A stretch of DNA of 64,000 bases from contig NC_092872.1 of NCBI RefSeq assembly GCF_028372415.1, positions 10,298,001 through 10,362,000 of the forward strand. Reading direction: 5' to 3'. This document shows positions 21,560 through 32,344 of this stretch, piece after piece. Source of the DNA: Notamacropus eugenii (Eukaryota; Chordata; Mammalia; Diprotodontia; Macropodidae). Positions within the stretch are counted from its first letter, which is position 1; each line of letters starts with the position of its first letter. The notes beneath the pieces are model-generated. The model had not been told where the DNA came from. It saw only the letters and a program-made list of their open reading frames with translations, and did no database searches. The translations under genes and the position numbers were made by a program.

Positions 21560-22385
21560 TGCCAATGCAACTTAATTTTTAGGAGAAATAATTATAGAAA
21601 GAATAAATTATCTGAGGATCAGTCTAACAGATCACTTCAGGACTTATATAGACATAATTACTAAATTCATTAAAAACGTAAAACACAGGGGCATCTAGGT
21701 GATGCAGTGAGAGAGCACTGGCCCTGGGGTGAGAAGGATCTGATCTCAGATACTTGACACTTACTAGCTGTGTGACCCTGGGCAAGTCAATTAACCCTGA
21801 TTGTCTCACCAAAAAAAAATGTAAAGGACACCTTCAATGAAGAGATATTCAGTATTTTTGGATTACCTGCAGGAATATAATAAAAATGATAATACTATTA
21901 AAATTAATTCCAGATTGACTACTAACCCAGTCAAATTACCAAAGGAATAGTTTACAGGGCTATATAAAATAATAATGACATTCAAGAACAAAGGACCCAG
22001 AATATTAAGGGAAGTAATGGGAAAGAAAGCAGAAATGATGACATAGAGCACTTCCAGACCACAAACTATATCATAAAACAGTAATTATCAAAACTATCTG
22101 TTGCTGGTTAAAAAATAGAGAAGAAGATAAATGGAACATATTAGACAAGAATGAGTCAGAAATAATGGACTCGATACCTCAGTGTTTGAGAAACCTCAAA
22201 ACATAAATCATGTAGGAAAGAACTCTATCTGACAAGATATGATGAGAAACTAGAAAGTCATCTGGCAGAAATTAGGGTTAGACCACCATCTTAAAGCACA
22301 TACCATAATGATCCCAAAACACATACCAAGATGATCCATTATGTGACTTGAATATTAAAGGGTACAAAATGGATGTACGGTTTCC
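21560..22385 (+). mobile_element. L1 ORF2 middle fragment, plus strand
   Basis: Decayed L1 ORF2 text after the RT domain: 'gacttatatagacataatta', 'aagaacaaaggacccagaat', 'aaacagtaattatcaaaact'. Interrupted by a SINE at 21688-21820. It follows the 3' end of another L1, so two separate insertions adjoin. Confidence 0.65.
21688..21820 (+). repeat. tRNA-headed marsupial SINE, sense
   Basis: Head 'ggggcatctaggtgatgcagtg', body 'cttactagctgtgtgaccc', 'gggcaagtcaattaacc', ending in a clean run of nine A at 21811. The A tail and relatively intact body suggest a moderately young insertion into the L1 fragment. Confidence 0.85.
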
Positions 22386-22389
22386 TTGC

Positions 22390-22520
22390 TATGGAGAACT
22401 TCCTGGCCCTAGAGTCAGGAAAACCTGAACTCAAGTCCCACTGCTGAAATGTTTGGCTATGGGATTCTGGGAACTTCTCAGTGCCTTTGATGGCTCTCTA
22501 ACTAAAGATCATACCATTAA
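22390..22520 (+). repeat. MIR-like SINE, sense, diverged
   Basis: 'ccctagagtcaggaaaacc', 'tgaactcaagtccc' and a weak 'ctcagtgcctttg' core. Confidence 0.45.
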
Positions 22521-22624
22521 AAAAATTATAAGAGAATCAGGTCATATACCCTTCATATATTTTTTCTGGGTAGGGGGGGTGAATTCTTAACCAAACAAGG
22601 GAGAGAGGTAGAGGAGTGTTAGTG

Positions 22625-22920
22625 TGTTTGTCCTTCATTGCCGAAGAAGACCATGCCATCAGAGAAATGATGATATGACTTGCACTTGACTTTGTTTTGA
22701 GTGAGGGAGGGCTGTACAGGTCACCAGCCTCACTTCTCCTCCAGAGCCATCTGAATCCAGTGACCAGATATTCATCAGGATGACTGGAGATGACTCAGGA
22801 TGAGGCAATTGGGGTTATGTGACTTGCCCAAGGTCACACAGCTAGAGAGAGTCAAGTGTCTGAGGTGAGATTTGAACTCAGGTCCTCCTGACTCCTGCAC
22901 CATACCACCTAGCTGCCCCA
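22625..22920 (-). repeat. Long composite SINE, minus strand, with target duplication
   Basis: On the minus strand: tRNA-type head 'ggggcagctaggtggtatgg', CORE-like middle with 'agctgtgtgaccttgggcaa', then a LINE-derived end 'cttcttcggcaatgaagg'. Flanks 'gaggagtgttagtg' (22611) and 'gaggagtgttggtg' (22921) are a 14-bp duplication with one mismatch. The 3' end matches the end of the LINE remnant at 41040-41380. Confidence 0.85.
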
Positions 22921-22934
22921 GAGGAGTGTTGGTG

Positions 22935-23107
22935 AATGTTTAACAATCAGATATCTGAAAAATTGTATACAGCCCCTTTTAAATTTAATCTGCATCCTTA
23001 AACATTTTCTCCATCAATTTCTTAAGTCTAGACAGTCAATAAAACAATAAACTAAACGGTGATTTGTAGTGTTTGCCAATTTCAGGGGTGTAAATGCTCA
23101 TGAGTTT
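22935..23107. repeat. Ancient unclassified repeat, copy 2
   Basis: Shares 'caataaactaaa', 'tagtgtttgccaatttc' and 'gtaaatgctca' with 2310-2535. Family unknown. Confidence 0.5.
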
Positions 23108-23345
23108 TAAAAATTCAATTTTATTTTATTTTCAGCTCTGACTTCTCTCCTTCCCACATCCTCCCTACCCAAATGAGAAAGAAAGGAAACAAAACTTCTT
23201 AGAATCATGTGTAGTCTAGTGAAACAAATTCCTGCATTAGCTGTGTTCACACCAAAAAAAAAAAAAAGGTTCAATCTACATTCTAAATTCCTTGACTTTT
23301 TGTCTGGAGGTAGACAGCATGCTTCATCATGAGTTCTTTGGACTT
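23108..23345 (-). mobile_element. L1 3' end, minus strand, part 1
   Basis: Plus-strand text 'ttttattttcagctctgac', 'gaaacaaattcctgcatta' and 'agcatgcttcatcatgagt' is an L1 3' UTR in reverse. It resumes at 23612 after a SINE. Confidence 0.65.
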
Positions 23346-23611
23346 GTGATTGATCACCCACTTTGTGGCTCAGTGGATAGAAGACCACGCCTGGATTCAA
23401 GGGGAAGACCTGAGTTCAAATGTGAGCTTAGAAACTTATTAGATGTGTGGTACTGGACAAGTCACTTAATCTTTGTTTGTCTCAGCTTTTTCTTCTGTAA
23501 AATGGAGAAAATAATAACACCCACCTCACAGGATTGTTGAAAGGATCAACTAATTCTAAATGTCTGACATATAGTAAATGCTATATAAAGTTAGTTACTG
23601 TTATCATCGTG
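23346..23611 (+). repeat. MIR/CORE-SINE, sense, inside an L1 3' end
   Basis: Complete order: 'tttgtggctcagtggatag', 'gacctgagttcaaatgtg', 'gacaagtcacttaatcttt', 'ctcacaggattgttgaaagg', 'agtaaatgctatataaag'. It splits the minus-strand L1; the L1 text joins again at 'gatcagagttcctaag'. Confidence 0.8.
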
Positions 23612-23890
23612 TTGATCAGAGTTCCTAAGTCTTTCAAGGTTGTCTTTAAATTGTCGTTATCATTGTTCTTCTGGTTCGTTTCAGTCTGCATCATACACAT
23701 CTTCCTAAGTTTCTCTGAAATTATCCCTTTCATTTTTTTCTTATAGCACAATGTATTCTGTCACATTGCTATACCACAACTTATGGAGTCATTCCTCAAT
23801 TGCTGGTACTGCCTCAGTTTCCAATTCTTTGCCACCATTCGAGCTTCTAAAGACACTTTTGCACATATGGATCTTTTCCATTTTTCTTTG
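23612..23890 (-). mobile_element. L1 3' end, minus strand, part 2
   Basis: 'cttatagcacaatgtattct', 'ataccacaacttatggagtc', 'tttccaattctttgccacc' are the reverse of the L1 ORF2 end/3' UTR. Confidence 0.7.
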
Positions 23891-23904
23891 ATCTTTAGTC
23901 AGAA

Positions 23905-24095
23905 AAATCTGAATTGAAATCTGACCTTGTTTACTTACTAGTTGTGTGACCCTGGGCAAGTCACTTAACCTCCATTTGCCTTTATCCACTGGAGAAGGAA
24001 ATGGCAAACCTCTCCAGTATCTTTGCCAAGAAAACCCATGAACAGTATGGCCTATGGGGCCATGAAGAGTTGGACACAATTGAACAAGAGGAGAA
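23905..24095 (+). repeat. Marsupial MAR1-like SINE, sense, 5'-shortened
   Basis: 'gttgtgtgaccctgggcaag', 'ggagaaggaaatggcaaacc', 'ccagtatctttgccaagaa', 'gagttggacacaattgaac' are the classic end of this family. Confidence 0.85.
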
Positions 24096-24555
24096 AATTT
24101 TGAGATTTCTGAGAATACTTGTACTTTTCCAAGAAGGGAAAAGTGGTGGTAGTGTTAAGCCTAAAGATCAGGTCGAATTGTATTGGGGCAGGTGACAAGA
24201 TGGAAAGAACAGTAGTGACAGAGTTCCCTATGGGATGTAAGAGAGACAGTGGAGGCCACAGCTGGGGTGGGGGTGGGACCCAGCTCTACCTAGCCTTGGA
24301 GGCTAAGGAAGTGAATACATGGGGGTGGTAGACGCAAACCATGTGTGGTCCACATTTCAGAGACCCAGGACCCTGGCTCCCTCTGGAGGAAGGTGCTAGG
24401 GTTCTCTTTCTGAAGAGGGTGAGGTCAGAAAACACAAAACAAACCAATGGCTCGTACTTATCTCTACTCAAGGTCACCTACTCATCCTGAGTCACACAAT
24501 CTGGAACTGGTGTTCAGGAAAGACCTTTGAGTGAGCCTTGGCCATGTCTAAGAAG
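24096..24555. other. Unassigned stretch
   Basis: No gene or clear repeat is recognised. Short ORFs on both strands lack any feature. Confidence 0.35.
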
Positions 24556-24559
24556 GCCA

Positions 24560-24850
24560 AATTTCATCAATCTGCAATGAAAGAACTCTGGACTTAGTCT
24601 CTAAGCCTCCTTTGTAAAATCATGTGGTTGGACATCTCTAACAATCTGTCTGTGTCTGAGTGTGGGACTTCATTTGACACTCTTTTGGCTTGATCTCAAC
24701 TTCAGTAAGAAGTAAATGAATCTTCCTTTGTGACTGGGCAAATAAATTTCTCCTTTCTGTGGTCTTAGTTTCTTTCCCTTTAAAATGGAGGAGGGGGACT
24801 GGGTGATCACTACAGTTCTTTCTAGGTCTAATAATCTGTCCTGATACTTT
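24560..24850 (+). repeat. Diverged MIR pieces, sense
   Basis: 'aaagaactctggactta' with 'tgtaaaatcatgtggttgg', then a second piece 'gtgactgggcaaataa', 'ttagtttctttcccttta', 'acagttctttctaggtct'. Confidence 0.55.
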
Positions 24851-25305
24851 GAGGGATTGACTTCCTGTCCTCTTCCAGTCTCCTCCTCCAAAGCATCTGT
24901 CCCTGTTGTAGTAATTACCACTCACTTAACACCCCTTGTGCCTCCACCCAGTGATCAAGCCTCCTGGTGTCCTTAGATCTCTGCCCATGGAGGTTGACGT
25001 CTCCCACCATGGTCAATATCCACTCCCTCTTCCTCCTTCAACCTCCCTCTCCCCATATAGACACAGTAACTGAGGAAACCATTTGTGCACCTTGTCCTGA
25101 ATAGAGCTTGTGGTGCTTGTTCTAGGCACCAAATGCCCAGTTATAGCTCTGATTCTATAATTCTATTTAGCGTAGACATTCTACATTCTGAGGTCCTTCT
25201 CAGCACTGACAGCATTTGTTTTATGGTCTAAAGAAAGGCCTTTGGAGCTCTATGTATTTATGACATATTCCATTAGCCACAGGCTGTATTTGGCTCAGTA
25301 TCATA
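24851..25305. other. Unassigned stretch
   Basis: Around 25150 a short 'gattctataattctattt... ctacattctgaggtccttct' looks like a MIR tail. Otherwise nothing is recognised. Confidence 0.3.
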
Positions 25306-25309
25306 TATG

Positions 25310-25470
25310 TAGAGAAGCAGCATGGGGTAGTGTAGAGAGAGATGTCTGTAGAGTCAAAAGAGCTGGATTCAAGTCTTGCCTCTCAAATGTGTGTAACCCT
25401 CAGCAAGTCTCAACCTCCCAATGTCTCAGGCAGTGCTCTAAATATATAAGTTGCAGAAAAGTTTCTGATC
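25310..25470 (+). repeat. MIR-like SINE, sense
   Basis: 'agaagcagcatggggtagtg', 'agagctggattcaagtcttg', 'cagcaagtctcaacctccc'. Diverged. Confidence 0.6.
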
Positions 25471-25685
25471 TTCATTGTTTTGGAAGGGTTTCCTCTCTAG
25501 GAACTCTATACGCACAAAATCACAGGTCTGGATTTCTCACCCCCCTCCCCCCCAAAAAATTCATTTGGATAGATACAATATCTATATATTTTGGGGGGAG
25601 TTATGGAAGCAGTAGGGACACAGGGCTCCCTGGTCTATTGGCTGGTATGAGCAGCAGTGGGGGTTGTGAAGTCAGAGCTTCAGAG

Positions 25686-25687
<2 letters not shown>

Positions 25688-25752
<65 letters not shown>
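25688..25752. repeat. (CA)n microsatellite
   Basis: An uninterrupted CA run of about 32 units. A 203-codon ORF across it (THTHTH...) is an artefact. Confidence 0.97.
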
Positions 25753-25753
<1 letters not shown>

Positions 25754-25779
25754 CAGAGCAAACCCTCAGCCTATGAGGT

Positions 25780-26110
25780 CACCATGTCCATGGCTGGCAG
25801 GCTGCACAGGATCATTTCTCCTCCAGCTCTTTGTCCAGCTCAGTTTCGAATGAGTCATACATGGGTTTTTTTGCCTCATCCCCCAGGGAGACCCCCTGCC
25901 TGGCCTCATAAACTGTCTCCATTAGGCCATTTTCCCCTGATAACCGGCCCCTGCTCATGTTCAGTGTATGACTCGCAGGCCCAGGCACTTGGACCACCCT
26001 GAGAGGGCCAGCCTTCCTCCTCAACCTCCTGAAGTCCCCAAGGCAGCCCAGGCCTGCGTCCCACCCCCAACATCCATTGCAGTGCCAATCATTTGGGCCA
26101 GCCTGAGCCC
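25780..26110. other. Single-copy-looking stretch, possible conserved element
   Basis: GC-moderate sequence with no repeat marks. It contains 'gaatgagtcatacatg' (AP-1-like TGAGTCA) and, about 110 bp on, the inverted 'tgtatgactcg'. A minus-strand run of about 48 codons ('MSRGRLSGENGLMETVYE...' ending 'KELEEK') has a plausible protein-like composition, but I recognise no family and see no splice context. Confidence 0.3.
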
Positions 26111-26224
26111 AAGAGGGTTCTAGAGTATATAGAAATGGGGGAGGCAGAAAAGGAGAGAAAAGAGTTGGGGGTGGGATACAGGATGGAAGACCATGATAAA
26201 AAAATTGTTATTTGTAGACTCTTT

Positions 26225-26570
26225 GAGGTGAAAAGTGGGAAAATTGGATAGATCCAAGTTTGACTCTCAGCTCTGTTACTTATTTACTGTAGTGTGACTA
26301 CAGACAAGTCACATGGCCCTTGTGGACCTCAATTTTGTCATATGAAAATGAGAGATTTGGACTAGATGTTCTCTAAGGCCCTTTGTCAATGACGAGCTAA
26401 GGAACTATTTGTAGTCAGAAGATCTTGATGACTCTGGCTGTCACTTAACTAGCTATGTGACTTTGGGTGGTTTTCTTTTTTTTACATCTGTAGACTTCCA
26501 TTTTGTCATCTGTAAAATGGGAGAATTGGATGTTCATAGGCTATTTCAATCCCCAATCCTATAATTTGTT
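26225..26570 (+). repeat. Two MIR SINEs in tandem, sense
   Basis: First (26225-26400): 'agatccaagtttgactctc', 'acagacaagtcacatggcc', 'ttctctaaggccctttgtc'. Second (26400-26570): 'cttaactagctatgtgactt', 'ccattttgtcatctgtaaaa'. Confidence 0.7.
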
Positions 26571-26639
26571 GAATATCACTTTTCCATTTTGCCCCCTCAC
26601 CTTCCCCACTATTACCCCCCCCCCAACACACACACACAC

Positions 26640-26820
26640 AGAGTTCATTCCTTGCTATGATCTCATTCACACTAGTTCCCACCTGGAATGAATTCTCTTT
26701 TCTCTCTGACTAGACAATCTTATTCATCGTTCAAGGACTTGCTTGGGCCCCAGACACTTTTCTAATAAGCTCTCCAAATCCCATACCCTCCTCTCCCCTA
26801 ACTCAAAGTGCTCCCTCTCT
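26640..26820 (+). repeat. L2-type 3' end, sense
   Basis: 'tcccacctggaatgaattc', 'attcatcgttcaaggac', 'taataagctctcc' match an L2 3' end. Confidence 0.5.
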
Positions 26821-26929
26821 TGCTTTGAGTTCCCACAACCCTAATTGTCTGAACCAATGGCTGGACCAGTTGAAGGAAGAGGCAGTGAAAGAAAATGGAA
26901 GGAACACTGAATACAGGGACAGAGATGTG

Positions 26930-27140
26930 ATACACGCACCCACACATACATATAAATATATATATACATACACGAATATATATATATATGCATATACATT
27001 CCAACATATATGTGCATATATACACACATAAATATATATGTATGTCAATGTATACAATTTACCCTGATTTAAGGTTTCATACATACATACACATACATAA
27101 CTATATATAACATATAACTCTCACACACGCACACGCACAT
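26930..27140. repeat. TA/CA-rich low-complexity tract
   Basis: Mixed 'atatat' and 'acacatac' steps over about 200 bp, including 'aatatatatatatgcatat'. ORFs here on both strands are artefacts. Confidence 0.9.
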
Positions 27141-27194
27141 ATTTACATTGATTTATCCTGGCTTCTACAGCCTATGTGTATGTAGGCTCTGAAA

Positions 27195-27340
27195 CCTGGA
27201 ATGAATCAGCTCCCCATTCTGAATCTTGGTTTTTTCATCTGTAACATACTACCTCCCTCACAGGATTGCTGTGGGAAAACTCTTGGCATACCTTCAAATG
27301 CTCCAGAAATGGAGTCATTATTATTCACTAGTGAAGAGTC
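27195..27340 (+). repeat. MIR SINE 3' half, sense
   Basis: 'gaatcttggttttttcatct', 'cctccctcacaggattgct', 'ttcaaatgctccagaaat'. Confidence 0.6.
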
Positions 27341-27389
27341 AGCCCAGGGGAGGCATCTTTGCTACCATCATGCATCCAAGCTGCGGTCA

Positions 27390-27690
27390 CATGCAAGAGA
27401 GTATGGATTTATTCTGCTGGGCCCAAAAAGCAGAATCAGGAGCGGCAGGGGAAGTTACACTAAGGCAGATTTTTGCTCCATGTTGGGAAGATCTCTCCCA
27501 ACAATTAAGGCTGCTCCAAAGTGGAAAGGGCTATCTCTGAAGATGGTGAGCTGTCCATCAATGAATGTTTGTGAGTAGAGCTATGGTGATCACTTGTCAG
27601 GGAAATTGTAATGGGGAGCTCCTGCTCAGGTTGGGGTTGGACCAGGGATCTTGGGGATCCCTCCCAACACTGAGAGTCTAGGGTCCTCTG
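27390..27690 (+). repeat. CR1/L3 LINE 3' end, sense
   Basis: 'attctgctgggcccaaaaag', 'agaatcaggagcggcagg', 'caattaaggctgctccaaag', 'tggtgatcacttgtcagg', 'gttggaccagggatctt' follow the conserved order of the CR1/L3 3' UTR. Confidence 0.75.
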
Positions 27691-27839
27691 ACATGAGTTA
27701 ATGGCATTGTTGTGGCTGCTGTTGATCTGTTCCTATATGTGTTTCCTGGTGCCCTGTTTAGACTGTAATCCTGGTGAGAAGAGAGTTCATGGCTTATTCT
27801 TCTTTTCTATCATTCTCCCATGGGGTAGGACAAATGGTA

Positions 27840-28050
27840 GACACTTAAGCTTAAAATTCACTTCCCACTTTTATATGTCCTGGTTGTATGACCTTGGGCA
27901 GATCACTTCCCTTCCTCTAACACTCAGTATTATGATCTGAAAAAAATAGGGACCCACAATACTTGCACTACTTCCCTGACAGAGTGATTGTGAAGAAAAT
28001 GCTTTGCAAACCTGAATGCATTAGAGAAATAGGAACCACCATATAAATTA
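27840..28050 (+). repeat. MIR SINE, sense
   Basis: 'aaattcacttcccactttt', 'gaccttgggcagatcac', 'ctgacagagtgattgtgaag', 'atgctttgcaaacctgaat'. Confidence 0.65.
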
Positions 28051-28059
28051 AGATTTCCA

Positions 28060-28855
28060 CTCTTAGTGTGCCTAAGACTTAACAATTGCATACTCCTTCC
28101 CTGTCCTTGCCATGTAGGTGAAAAGACAATTTTGCTTCTTAAAAGAGCTTATCCATTTTGGGGCATAGCATTATCCCAGAAGTGCTAGATGGAAACTCAG
28201 ACTCCAGGATTACTTGTGTCCAGATACAAGCTGCAATTTCAGAGGGACTGATTATGACTTAACCAGGGTAATACTGGTAAGTATTCATATTCCCCCTCAC
28301 CATATTGCCTTTACTTATCTCAGAGGGGGCTTGTCAAGAAAGGACTTTTAAACCTTAAAGGATTTTACAGATGGGAATTAGCATTATCATTTATGAATAA
28401 ATGCCCCTCCATGTGTTGTACCCTAGGCAGGTGAATCATTCTTCTCAGTCATAGGGGCTTCTATTTGGTGACTCAGGAGACTGACCTTTTTTTCCAGGTC
28501 TCTAGGGAACAATCAACAGCCTGTATTGATGCATACAGCTCTTCTGGATTCCCTGAAAGGATTCTGAACAAGATGTCCAAGTAAGAATATCCTGCTGCTA
28601 CCAATGCCATGGACAAGACTATTGAGGAACAGAGACAAAACTATCCAGTTATTTTTTTAGCTTCTGTTTCCTCTGCCAAGGAAAATAATATTGGGTTAGA
28701 AAGGATAGAATAAAAATGGTCAACAGGAATTGAAACCCCAAGATAAGTAAGGAAATTATAAGATGTCCTTTTTGAGTTCAAATTCCTAGACCTAGCTGAA
28801 CTGCACTTTGGCTATGATGTTTGAAGGCTCATGGATGATTGGAGACGTGTGATAA
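28060..28855. other. Unassigned stretch
   Basis: No ORF, RNA or recognised repeat. It leads into the CR1/L3 remnant. Confidence 0.3.
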
Positions 28856-28859
28856 AGCT

Positions 28860-29460
28860 ACAAAATGGCAAATGCTTTCCCAATTTTTTAAAGGAAAGAG
28901 TGGAATTTGAATACTATTAGGCAGTGAACTTGACCTTAATTCCTCCAGAAATAATCAAATAGATCATTAGTGAACATTTAGAAAAGGTAGTGGTGATCAT
29001 AAAGAACCAATATGGTTTCAGCAAGAACAGACATTTCAGACTAACCTTATTTTCTTTTTTTATAGGAATACTAACTAGACTGGTACATCAAGGAAATGCT
29101 GGAAAGTTAAATTAGATTTTAGCAAAGCACTTGACAAAAGTGTCTCATGTTAATCTTCTGGAAAAGGAGTGATGTGGGCTAGACGAAAATAGAGTTAAGT
29201 GATCTTGGAACTGGTTGAATAAGTAGGTCCAAATATGAGGCACAATTAGCACTTTAGAGGTTGTAGTCTCCAATGAAGTGTCCCAGGGATCTATCCCTGG
29301 TTCTGTGTTGCCTTCAAATGGCTTATCAAGTTTTCAAATGTCACAAAGCTTGGAGGGAGAGTGAATATCTTGTATGACAGAATCAAGATTTAATAAGAAC
29401 TAGATAGACTATACCATGAGACTGGATCTAATAAGATAAAATGTAATAGAGATATATCTG
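28860..29460 (+). pseudogene. CR1/L3 reverse transcriptase remnant
   Basis: Translation is broken, but RT landmarks are readable in order: 'tatggtttcagcaagaac' (YGF), 'ttagattttagcaaagcac' (DFSKAFD, with the final Asp region worn), 'tctcatgttaatcttctgg', 'aactggttgaataag' (WL.G), 'tcccagggatctatccctgg' (PQGSxLG). An ancient, dead LINE copy. Confidence 0.7.
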
Positions 29461-29699
29461 AAATCTTAAGAGTTGAGTTCGAAACATCAACATCACAAGT
29501 GCAATATGGAAGAAACATGGCTAGATAGTAGGTCATCTGTGAAACATCCATGATGTTGGCATACTACACACTCAACTTGTGTCAACCATATGACATGGCA
29601 GCCAAGACAGAGAAGGAGAAACAACGGTAATAACAACATTAATATAGCACTTTCTATGTACTAGGCACATAGTTATAGACTGAAATTAAGTAAGGTATA

Positions 29700-30080
29700 G
29701 GAACTAGGACCAGAGAGGTGAAAGTTCCACTATATTCTTCCCTGATCAGGCCATATCTGAAGCATAGTGTTCAGTTCTGGCTGCCGTATTTGAGGAAAGT
29801 CTTTGATAAGTTGGTGAGCATCCAGATGGACACAACCAAGGTGGTGAAGATTCTTGAGTTCATGCCATATAAGGAAAAGGTGAAAAAACTGGGATAACTT
29901 AGCCTGAAGAAAATAAAACTTGAGCCAGGGTTTGTGGAGGGGATGGAAGATGGCCATCTTTAGGTATTTGAGAGGCTGTCATGTGGAAGAGGTGTTAAAC
30001 ATTCTGCTTTGCTCCAAAAGACAGTGGTAGAAGTTTCAGGGAGGAAACTGTGGTCCTGTGCTTCAAGCTTTGGGTTTACA
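29700..30080 (+). repeat. CR1/L3 LINE 3' region, sense
   Basis: 'ctgaagcatagtgttcag', 'tctttgataagttgg', 'atccagatggacacaacc', 'gaggctgtcatgtggaag' and 'gtggtagaagtttcagg' follow the family's 3' order. Probably the same insertion as 28860-29460. Confidence 0.7.
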
Positions 30081-30534
30081 CCAACCAATTCCAATCTTGG
30101 GGAAAAGCCTCCCCAAATTAACTCTGACTGTATTGCCCTGGTCTGTATTTGTCTCTGGGAAATCTCAGAATTGAAATACTCCAATATAGTTAGGTTATCC
30201 ACAGATGTGGGTAAAAGGGTTCCTAGATCCCACATAAGCACTAAAGGTTACAATGCACATGTTGGATATAGGACAATCCTTATTTCATTCCCAGAAAATT
30301 CAAAGAACATACAAAGAATTCATAGCCCATAAATAACAGATATAACTCTCTTCTATTCCCAGCGAATCTTGCCTTGCCTGAAGGTGCTAAAGAACTTCAT
30401 ATTCGCAGGATCATCTTATGGTTTGACTTCCCCTTGGAAGAAGAACAAACTTAGAGTTGTTAGTGAGGCAACCCACCTGCTAACATTTTGATGAGTCCTA
30501 TTTTACTCAAGACATCTACAGAGACATCTAATTA
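30081..30534. other. Unassigned stretch
   Basis: Nothing recognised. A 107-codon plus ORF (30009-30332) has no family features. Confidence 0.3.
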
Positions 30535-30655
30535 AAGAAAATCATTATTGATGTCTTTCAATTTTTTTATATGACCAAAATTTCTCTCAGTGTTTCTTCT
30601 CTTCTCCCCCTCACAGAAAGCCATCTCAATAGAACAAATAATGTTTTTTAAAGAA
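30535..30655 (-). repeat. Short L1 3' UTR piece, minus strand
   Basis: 'tgtctttcaatttttttat', 'tcttctcttctccccctc' and 'acagaaagccatctc' resemble the reverse of an L1 3' end, like 39985-40250. Confidence 0.45.
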
Positions 30656-30659
30656 AAAG

Positions 30660-31690
30660 AAGATATATTATGACAAGGTGGAATTTATACCAGGAATGCA
30701 GTGTTGATCGAATATTAGGAAATCTATCAACATAATTGACCACATCAATAACAAAACCAACAGCAATCATATGATTATCTCAATAGATGCTAAAAAAGTT
30801 TTTTAACAAAATGTCATCCACTTCTATTAAAAAATAAAAGAGCAGAGAAATAAAAGGAGTATTCCTTAAAATGATAAGCAGTATATATCTAAAACCAGCA
30901 AGCTTTATCTGTAATGAGGACAAAGCTTCCAAAAAGATCTCAGTGAAGCAAGGATGCCCATTATCACCACTCTTATTCAATATGGCGCTAGAAATGTTAG
31001 CTGCAGCAATAAGAGACGAAACCTAAACTGAAAGAATTAGACTAGGCAAAGAGGAAACAAAACTATCACTCTTTGCAGATGACATGATGGTATACTTAGA
31101 GAACCCTAGAGAATCAACTAAAAAACTACTTGAAATAATTAACAACTTTAGCAAAGTTGCAGGAGACAAGATAAGCCCACATAAATCATCAGCATTTCTT
31201 TATATGACCAAGAAAACCCAGCAGCCAAAGATAGAAAGAAAAATTCCATTTAAAATAACAGTAAAAAATATAAAATACTTGGGAATCTACCTGCCAAGAC
31301 ACACCCAGAAGCTATATGAACACAATTACAAAACACTTGTCACACAAGTAAAGTCAGATCTAAACTACTGGAAAAATATCAATTGCTCATGGGTAGGCCA
31401 AGCCAACATGATACAAATGACAATTTTGTCTAAACTAATTTACTTACTCAGTGCCATGCCAGTCAAAATACCAAAAAATTTGTTTGATAGAGCTAGAAAA
31501 CTAACAACAAAATTCATCTGAAAGAACAAAAGGTCCAGAATATCAAGGGAATTAATGAAAAAAAATACAAAGGAAGGTGACCTACATTACTAGATCTCAA
31601 ATTACATTATAAAGCAGTAATTATCAAGACTATCTGGCAGTAGGTAAGGAACAGAATGGTGGATCAGTAGGATAAATTGGATTCATAGAG
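30660..31690 (+). pseudogene. L1 ORF2 fragment with RT core
   Basis: Reads 'PGMQC' (gaatgcagtg), 'SIDAKKVF' (catalytic region DAEKAFD, altered), '[18 protein letters not shown]', an intact '[16 protein letters not shown]' YxDD-type box, '[20 protein letters not shown]', then 'LYEHNYKTL' and 'KIPKNLFDRARKLTTKFI'. Stops and frameshifts break it before and after the open part at 31084-31521. Truncated at both ends, with no 5' part or 3' UTR attached. Confidence 0.8.
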
Positions 31691-31829
31691 AAAAAGAAGG
31701 AAAAAAATTAGTAAAACTAATGAATGTAACAAAAAAGTTTGAAAATATTTGCAATGTATCACACATTTGGACTACCCAGCTATTCTTGTACTTCTTCTTT
31801 GCAGCCGTCCATGTTCTATGTGATTTTGC

Positions 31830-32340
31830 AACATTCACTTTTAATTATTTTAATCAATTTATTTATTTATTATATTTTAAAAAATTTTATTTATATTTGC
31901 ATTTTTAAATTATTTATATTATTGTAGTCTTTGTGTATATTGCTTTCTTACCTCTACTTATTTTACTCTGCGTTAGATTATAAAATCTTCCCATACTTCT
32001 TTATATTCATAACTTTTTTACGACATAGTAACATTCCATTTCATTCCTGAACCACAATTTGTTTAGCCATTGCCCGAATGATGAGGATATGATTTGTTTC
32101 TAATTCTTTACTATCAAAAAAGTGCTACGCTAAATATTTTGGTGTATATAGGGATTTTTTCTTATCTGATCTAATTTTCTTGGGGGTATAATCTTAGTAG
32201 TAAAATCCCTGGGTCAAAGAGCATAGGATTATTTGGTTAATTACAAACTGTTTTCCAAAATTCACAGCTTCATCAACAATGTACCAGTGTATGCATCTTC
32301 CTACAATCTTCCAATATTGGCTATTCACAAAGTGCTAAGT
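31830..32340 (-). mobile_element. Old L1 3' end, minus strand
   Basis: 'agtaacattccatttcattc', 'accacaatttgtttagccat', 'tttctaattctttactatc', 'ccctgggtcaaagagcata' and 'cagcttcatcaacaatgta' are the reverse of the L1 ORF2 end. It lies tail to tail with the plus-strand fragment before it. Confidence 0.7.
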
Positions 32341-32344
32341 GCTT

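Noticed and set aside
22625..22920. tRNA gene from the tRNA-like SINE head
   Set aside because: Only SINE-type tRNA relics occur; no intact cloverleaf with anticodon arm could be supported here or in other SINE heads.
25242..25853. 203-codon plus ORF
   Set aside because: It is a MIR read-through joined to the CA microsatellite (Thr-His repeats).
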